NCBI RefSeq assembly: GCF_030866825.1 | Contig: NZ_CP133020.1 | Coordinates: forward strand, 3,844,001-3,908,000 | DNA length: 64,000 nt | Source: Rathayibacter sp. SW19 | GTDB taxonomy: Bacteria > Actinomycetota > Actinomycetes > Actinomycetales > Microbacteriaceae | Direction: 5' to 3' | Notes under the pieces: model-generated | Seen by the model: only the letters and a program-made list of their open reading frames with translations | The model's database searches: none | What the model was told of the DNA's origin: nothing | Position numbers and translations under genes: made by a program | Shown here: positions 61,901-64,000 of the stretch, piece by piece | How the letters are laid out: the number at the start of each line of letters is the position of its first letter | How positions within the stretch are numbered: position 1 is the stretch's first letter

Positions 61901-63048
61901 GCCTCGAACGTTCCGACGCGCGGGTCCCAGTGCTCATCGAGCGGCGGCGCCACCACGACGGTGCTGGCGATCTCTACCGGCTGATGTGCCTCTGCCGATT
62001 CGATCGTGGAGACCATGATGTCCAGCACGTGGAACGCCTGCTCGGCCGATGCCCGCTCCGGCCTACCCGCACGGATCGCCTGCGCCAGCTCGACGACGCC
62101 GGTGCCGCGAGTCGTGGTGGTTCCGGTCGCAGCAACCGTTTCGATCTCGTCGCTCCTCGTTCCGTCTGGGCTCGTTCCGTTTGGACCCCGGTGGATCAGC
62201 AGGTCACCGGTGAACGTGTTCGGGTCGGGCACGACCAGTGTTCCGTCGACGCCGGCGACCTCGAACTGGGTGCGCGACAGTTTCGAGTCGAAACTGAAGA
62301 TGCTCTGCGCGCTCTGGCCGCCTTCGAACTCATACAGCGCGCCGACGTGGGTCGGCACCGTGACCTCGAACTGCTCGCCCGCACGCGGTCCGGATCCGAT
62401 CGTGCGCACAGCTTTGGCCTTCGAGGCCGTTGCCGTCACCCGGGCGACCGGCCCGAACAACTGCACGAGGGCCGTCAGGTAGTACGGTCCGATGTCGAAC
62501 AGCGGACCGGCGCCCTCTTGGAACAGGAAATCGGGGTTCGGATGCCAGGACTCCGGCCCCGGGCTCTGCATCAACGTCAGTGCGGTCAGCGGAGCACCGA
62601 TCGCCCCGGATTCGACCAATCGCCGCGAGGACTGAATGCCGGCCCCGAGGAACGTGTCCGGCGCTGTTGCGGCGCGCAGGCCCGCTGCGTGTGCAGCATC
62701 CAGTAGCTTTCGACCCTCTGCGCGGTTCAGCGCGAACGGCTTCTCACTCCACACATGTTTGCCTGCGGCGAGTACCTGCAATGCGACATCGACGTGCACC
62801 TTCGGAATAGTCAGGTTGACGACGATCTCGATGCCGTCATCCGCGAGCAATTGTGCGACAGAACCGGATGCCGGCACACCGTATTTCTTCGCCTGCGCAG
62901 CGGCGCGCGGCTCGTCGATGTCTGCGACGAAGCGCACGTCGAGATCGGGGAACGTCGTCAGATTGCCGAGGTACTCGTTGCTGATGACACCGGCACCGAT
63001 AACGCCGACACCAATCGGCCCGCTTGCGTTCGTGCTCGTGCCGCTCAC
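61897..63048 (-). CDS. Gfo/Idh/MocA-family oxidoreductase
   Basis: A 383-aa second member: VGVIGAGVISNEYL cofactor motif, catalytic Lys in WSEKPFAL, and GPLFDIGPYYLTALVQLFG. It differs strongly from its neighbour, so the two likely act in sequence or on different intermediates, for example keto-glycoside formation and reduction. 4-bp overlaps on both sides. Confidence 0.87.
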   Translation of the reverse strand: MSGTSTNASGPIGVGVIGAGVISNEYLGNLTTFPDLDVRFVADIDEPRAAAQAKKYGVPASGSVAQLLADDGIEIVVNLTIPKVHVDVALQVLAAGKHVWSEKPFALNRAEGRKLLDAAHAAGLRAATAPDTFLGAGIQSSRRLVESGAIGAPLTALTLMQSPGPESWHPNPDFLFQEGAGPLFDIGPYYLTALVQLFGPVARVTATASKAKAVRTIGSGPRAGEQFEVTVPTHVGALYEFEGGQSAQSIFSFDSKLSRTQFEVAGVDGTLVVPDPNTFTGDLLIHRGPNGTSPDGTRSDEIETVAATGTTTTRGTGVVELAQAIRAGRPERASAEQAFHVLDIMVSTIESAEAHQPVEIASTVVVAPPLDEHWDPRVGTFEA

Positions 63049-63791
63049 GCGAGGTTCTCCTTCACGAGATAGGCGAAGCTGTCTGCGACGGCCTGGAAGC
63101 GGTCGCCACGCGAGTCGTCGAGTTCAATGACGCGTAACGCATCCGGCGCTGCCTCGATGATCGAGCGCACCGGCATCGATCCGTTGCCGACCGCCACCTG
63201 GTCCAGGTTGTCTTTTGTGCCGGGGCCGTCTTTGATGTGCAGCGCGACAACGCGATCGCCGAGCCTCTTGAGCAGTGCCACTGGGTCCTGCCCGCCGACA
63301 ACCACCCAGTAGGTGTCGACCTCGAGAACGACCGCGTCGTCGAGCTGGTCGGCGAACACCTCGAGCGCAGGACGCCCGTCGATGATGCTCTCGAGCTCGT
63401 GGTTGTGGTTGTGGTATCCGACGCGGATGCCGTATCCGGCTGCGATCTTTGCCGCGGCGTTCAGCGAGGCAGCGGTCTTCGCGACGTCCTGTGCGTTCTG
63501 CCAGAACTCGGGTGTGACGTACGGTTCGATCACGGTCTGAATGCCGAGCGAGCGGGCCGCCTCGAACACCGCCGCATGGTTCACACCGTCGCCGAGCAGG
63601 TGAACGTGAGTGGTCGGAGCGCTCAAGCCGGCCGCGGTGAGCCCGTCGCCCAGGCCGGGAAAGTTCGTGAACGCGAACGGCTCGACCTGCGTGAATCCGA
63701 CCTCCGCAAGTCGCGCGAGTGTGCCTGGAAGGTCTTCCTGCAACGCCTCGCGCACGGTGTACAGCTGAACGGACAGTTTCGATGACGACAC
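63045..63791 (-). CDS. Sugar phosphate isomerase/epimerase family protein (TIM barrel)
   Basis: A 248-aa AP-endonuclease-2/xylose-isomerase-like barrel: LSVQLYTVREALQ, GYHNHNHELE (metal His), VLEVDTYWVVVGG, ALHIKDG, VIELDDSRGD. The GTG at 63791 is chosen because a GAGGAG site precedes it; the ATG at 63803 would include that site in the coding region. First gene of a sugar-processing operon with two Gfo/Idh/MocA genes. Confidence 0.82.
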   Translation of the reverse strand: MSSSKLSVQLYTVREALQEDLPGTLARLAEVGFTQVEPFAFTNFPGLGDGLTAAGLSAPTTHVHLLGDGVNHAAVFEAARSLGIQTVIEPYVTPEFWQNAQDVAKTAASLNAAAKIAAGYGIRVGYHNHNHELESIIDGRPALEVFADQLDDAVVLEVDTYWVVVGGQDPVALLKRLGDRVVALHIKDGPGTKDNLDQVAVGNGSMPVRSIIEAAPDALRVIELDDSRGDRFQAVADSFAYLVKENLA

Positions 63792-63887
63792 GATTCTCCT
63801 CATTGAGTGGCGCTGATCGGTGGACGGCAGAAGACGGAATGCCCGTCACAGACGTTACGAACAGAACGACACGGCTGGAATGCCTCT

Positions 63888-63915
63888 ATTCAATCAGACT
63901 TTTACCGAGAGTCAA
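63888..63915 (-). promoter_or_regulatory. Possible promoter of the sugar oxidoreductase operon
   Basis: On the minus strand TTGACT (63910-63915) and TTGAAT (63888-63893) with a 16-bp spacer, about 100 bp before the first gene. The region is AT-rich relative to its surroundings. Weak -10, so tentative. Confidence 0.35.
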
Positions 63916-63980
63916 TCAAAAGATCACTGATTTCCGGTCTTCTTTCGTATCGACTGCGGTCGATGTGATTCAATTGCCTC

Positions 63981-64000
63981 ATGGCCGACCCGCAGCGCAG
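63981..64000 (+). CDS. Possible start of a divergent gene, cut by the right edge
   Basis: An ATG at 63981 opens a frame (M-A-D-P-Q-R) to the window end, divergent from the sugar operon. No ribosome-binding site is visible; a regulator would fit the position, but only six codons can be read. Confidence 0.3.

Overview
The window comes from a high-GC Gram-positive actinobacterium. Codon use, DtxR/MntR-type regulation, Tat and lipobox secretion signals and the strand-symmetric 'GGTCGAGTAGC...GAGACC' intergenic repeats fit the Microbacteriaceae best; no rRNA or tRNA is present and the genus cannot be fixed from this sequence. No integrase or transposase gene was seen.

Layout. (1) Positions 1-14855, minus strand: one enormous open frame (at least 4951 codons, running off the left edge) encoding a secreted repeat protein. 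It has a signal peptide, a Pro/Thr linker, a metzincin-like zinc-protease motif, thousands of residues of beta-strand-type repeats, and two clusters of W..G..Y..GD.V..G..Y.A modules resembling carbohydrate-binding family 5/12 domains. (2) 15.0-17.0 kb: MntR-type regulator convergent with an Nramp Mn/Fe transporter that has an MntR box in its promoter. (3) 17.2-24.3 kb: ABC exporter, then a sugar ABC uptake operon (lipoprotein, two permeases, LacI regulator) with a LacI-type operator over its promoter. (4) 24.3-31.8 kb: 123-bp tandem repeats, a MarR-MFS efflux operon with a palindromic operator, a DUF4287/DUF5655 protein, a serine-hydrolase-fold lipoprotein that has lost its catalytic motif, rplJ-rplL with a structured leader, an alpha/beta hydrolase and an SDR.

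(5) 32.5-54.0 kb: an apparent 21-kb accessory island bounded by 324-bp direct repeats differing at 6 positions. On the left a complete flavin-binding PPOX gene is followed by a truncated histidine-kinase tail; on the right a truncated PPOX gene is followed by the complete histidine kinase. This is the arrangement expected from single-crossover (Campbell-type) integration of a circle. The island holds two catabolic blocks. The first is a polyamine block: potABCD-like transporter, Tat-exported flavin amine oxidase, aldehyde dehydrogenase, FAD oxidoreductase and Lrp regulator. The second is a ten-gene operon matching known tetritol (erythritol/threitol) pathways: ribose-type ABC transporter with DUF2291 protein, two Zn dehydrogenases, DhaK-DhaL kinase, TIM-like and RpiB-like isomerases and a DeoR regulator.

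(6) 53.7-64.0 kb: OmpR-type two-component system divergent from an FtsX/MacB-type ABC pair, a PPK2 kinase, an 8-oxoguanine-deaminase-like amidohydrolase, and a three-gene operon of two Gfo/Idh/MocA oxidoreductases and a sugar isomerase/epimerase. A further gene may start at the right edge.
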